Position numbers and translations under genes: made by a program
Shown here: positions 53,626 through 54,599 of the stretch, one piece after another
Layout of the letters: the number at the start of each line of letters is the position of its first letter
Numbering within the stretch: the first letter of the stretch is position 1
Assembly (NCBI GenBank): GCA_004211435.1
Contig: SECS01000008.1
Location: 1 to 54,599, forward strand
DNA: 54,599 nt
DNA from: Novosphingobium sp.
GTDB taxonomy: Bacteria > Pseudomonadota > Alphaproteobacteria > Sphingomonadales > Sphingomonadaceae
Direction: 5' to 3'
Notes under the pieces: generated by a model
What the model was told of the DNA's origin: nothing
Seen by the model: only the letters and a program-made list of their open reading frames with translations
The model's database searches: none

Positions 53626-53766
53626 CCCGCCTTGAAAAACAAGAATTGGGAGCAATTCCAGACCGCTTGAAGACTCGCTCCGGCCCGCAATGGCGCGCGC
53701 CGGCAACCGAGCGCAGCGGCTGAGAATGGCCGGCCCGAGCGGGTCGGTCCTCATGGGGAGGAAGCG

Positions 53767-54599
53767 ATGAAGCTGACTGGCATGTCCCGTAATTCTCTGC
53801 TCGCGTCCACGGCAATCACAATAGGCATAGGCCTGCCGTTACAAGCCTTGGCTCAGACGTCCGAAGGCACCGTCGGGCTCGAGGAAATCGTCGTCACCGC
53901 GCAGAAGCGCGAACAGAGTCTTCAGGACGTTCCGATCGCGGTGACCGCGGTCACCCAGGAAAACCTCCAGGCCAACCGTATCTTCACGGTCAACGATCTC
54001 TCGGCGGTCGCGCCGGGCGTGACGGTAAAACCCTCGGCTGGCGGTATCTCGACTCCATCGTTCACGATCCGCGGCCAGACGAGCTTCGGCGTCGTCGCCG
54101 GTTCGGACAAGCAGGTCTCGATCTATGTCGATGGCGTCTACATCGGCTCTCCGCGTGGCTCGATCTTCCAGCTGCCCGACATCCAGCGGCTCGAAGTGCT
54201 GCGCGGTCCGCAGGGTACGCTGTTCGGTCGCAACGCCACGGCCGGCGCGATCAGCGTGACCACGCGCGATCCCACCGGTGACGCGCGCGTGAAGCTCGAA
54301 GGGTCTTACGGCAACTATGACGCCTATCGCCTGCGCGCGACGGTGGAGACGCCGCAATTCGGTCCGTTCAGCGCCTACTTCAGCTATGTGCGCGACTATC
54401 GCCGCGGCGAGATTCGCAATGCCGCCGAAGGCACCCTGTGGGATCGCAGCAATTCGCCCTCGGGCTTCGGCGTGAAGCGTTCGCCGCGCTGGCTCGGGAC
54501 GGTCGATTCGAATTCCTACTTCGCGGCAGTGAAGTTCGAGCCGAGCGATAGCTTCAAGCTGGTCTACAAATACGACCGCAACGACGACAAGGGCACGCC
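53767..54599 (+). CDS. TonB-dependent receptor, sphingomonad type (3' truncated)
   Basis: The first 277 residues of an outer membrane receptor that runs off the window. Signal peptide MKLTGMSRNSLLASTAITIG with cleavage near ALA|QTS, TonB box EEIVVTAQKREQSLQDVPIA near residues 38-57, then the plug: NDLSAVAPGVTVKPSAGG, SIYVDGVYIGSPRGSIFQL, IQRLEVLRGPQGTLFGRNATAGAI in pieces, and the first barrel strands. The receptor type is very abundant in sphingomonads and covers many substrates, from siderophores to aromatic compounds and glycans. GGGGAGGAAGCG before the ATG is a strong ribosome site. The barrel is missing, so the substrate cannot be guessed. Confidence 0.92.
   Translation, partial: MKLTGMSRNSLLASTAITIGIGLPLQALAQTSEGTVGLEEIVVTAQKREQSLQDVPIAVTAVTQENLQANRIFTVNDLSAVAPGVTVKPSAGGISTPSFTIRGQTSFGVVAGSDKQVSIYVDGVYIGSPRGSIFQLPDIQRLEVLRGPQGTLFGRNATAGAISVTTRDPTGDARVKLEGSYGNYDAYRLRATVETPQFGPFSAYFSYVRDYRRGEIRNAAEGTLWDRSNSPSGFGVKRSPRWLGTVDSNSYFAAVKFEPSDSFKLVYKYDRNDDKGT

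Larger units (their letters stand above)
53421..53766. other. 346-bp regulatory region before a TonB receptor
   Basis: It holds ACCTAGGT (53511-53518), the core of the palindrome found at 18761-18780; an inverted repeat at 53578-53599; a candidate promoter at 53598-53625; and a leader of about 135 nt with a GC-rich hairpin just before the ribosome site. No credible gene lies in it. It is locally AT-richer than its surroundings. Confidence 0.6.

Overview
The window is a gene-dense, GC-rich chromosomal segment from an alphaproteobacterium, most likely a member of the Sphingomonadales (Novosphingobium, Sphingobium or Sphingopyxis type). This rests on several things. There are two TonB-dependent receptors, one with the N-terminal layout common in sphingomonad receptors. 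The L31 protein is of the alphaproteobacterial Cys-less form. An NDUFS4-like complex I accessory subunit is present. One promoter carries an alphaproteobacterial LexA box (GTTC-N7-GTTC). The envelope cluster runs bamA-skp-fabZ with no lpxD/lpxA/lpxB, which fits outer membranes that use glycosphingolipids. I see no insertion sequence, integrase, CRISPR array or obvious island; codon use looks even throughout. It reads as core genome with a few small unexplained genes.

Layout. 1-5.4 kb: end of a histidine kinase, chorismate mutase with a coupled tiny membrane protein, polyprenyl diphosphate synthase, an acidic small protein, HrpB helicase, the complex I accessory subunit and a two-repeat secreted protein. 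5.5-9.5 kb: SRP RNA, dnaX, ybaB, a small gene with a strong ribosome binding site, a TauE/SafE permease and a membrane-anchored unknown. 9.7-16.1 kb: lon, hupB, a lipoprotein, an rRNA methyltransferase, tRNA-Tyr and chrA. 16.4-18.7 kb: psd-pssA, then two small single-span membrane proteins on the minus strand. 19.0-30.5 kb: rpsB-tsf, pyrH-frr-uppS-cdsA-dxr-rseP, bamA-skp-fabZ and rpmE (translation, isoprenoid, phospholipid and outer-membrane assembly). 30.8-36.7 kb: a prolyl-4-hydroxylase-like enzyme, tRNA-His and a ccmCDEFGHI cytochrome c maturation operon without ccmAB. 36.8-45 kb: kup, a cyclophilin, a PuuD-like membrane protein, the dapF-mtaB-ftsY-yciB operon and asd. 45.2-50.8 kb: a TonB receptor with a His-rich exported partner, a GGDEF-EAL protein, an IPNS-like dioxygenase and an EVE protein. 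50.9-54.6 kb: CsbD, a small unknown, an LplT-like MFS transporter, pgsA and the start of a second TonB receptor that runs off the window.

Phospholipid synthesis is well represented: CdsA makes CDP-diacylglycerol, PssA and PgsA draw from it, Psd finishes phosphatidylethanolamine, and the LplT-like carrier may recycle lysolipid. UppS and Dxr serve isoprenoid and undecaprenyl supply; BamA, Skp and RseP serve envelope assembly and stress signalling.

The most interesting stretch is 17.9-18.8 kb. Two similar 84-88 residue single-span membrane proteins sit in tandem as separate transcription units. The first has a promoter whose spacer is filled by a perfect alphaproteobacterial LexA box, followed by a perfect DnaA box. 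The second has a DnaA-like box and a perfect 20-bp palindrome upstream. I infer a DNA-damage or replication-linked small membrane protein, by analogy with SidA-type division inhibitors; the sequence does not prove this.
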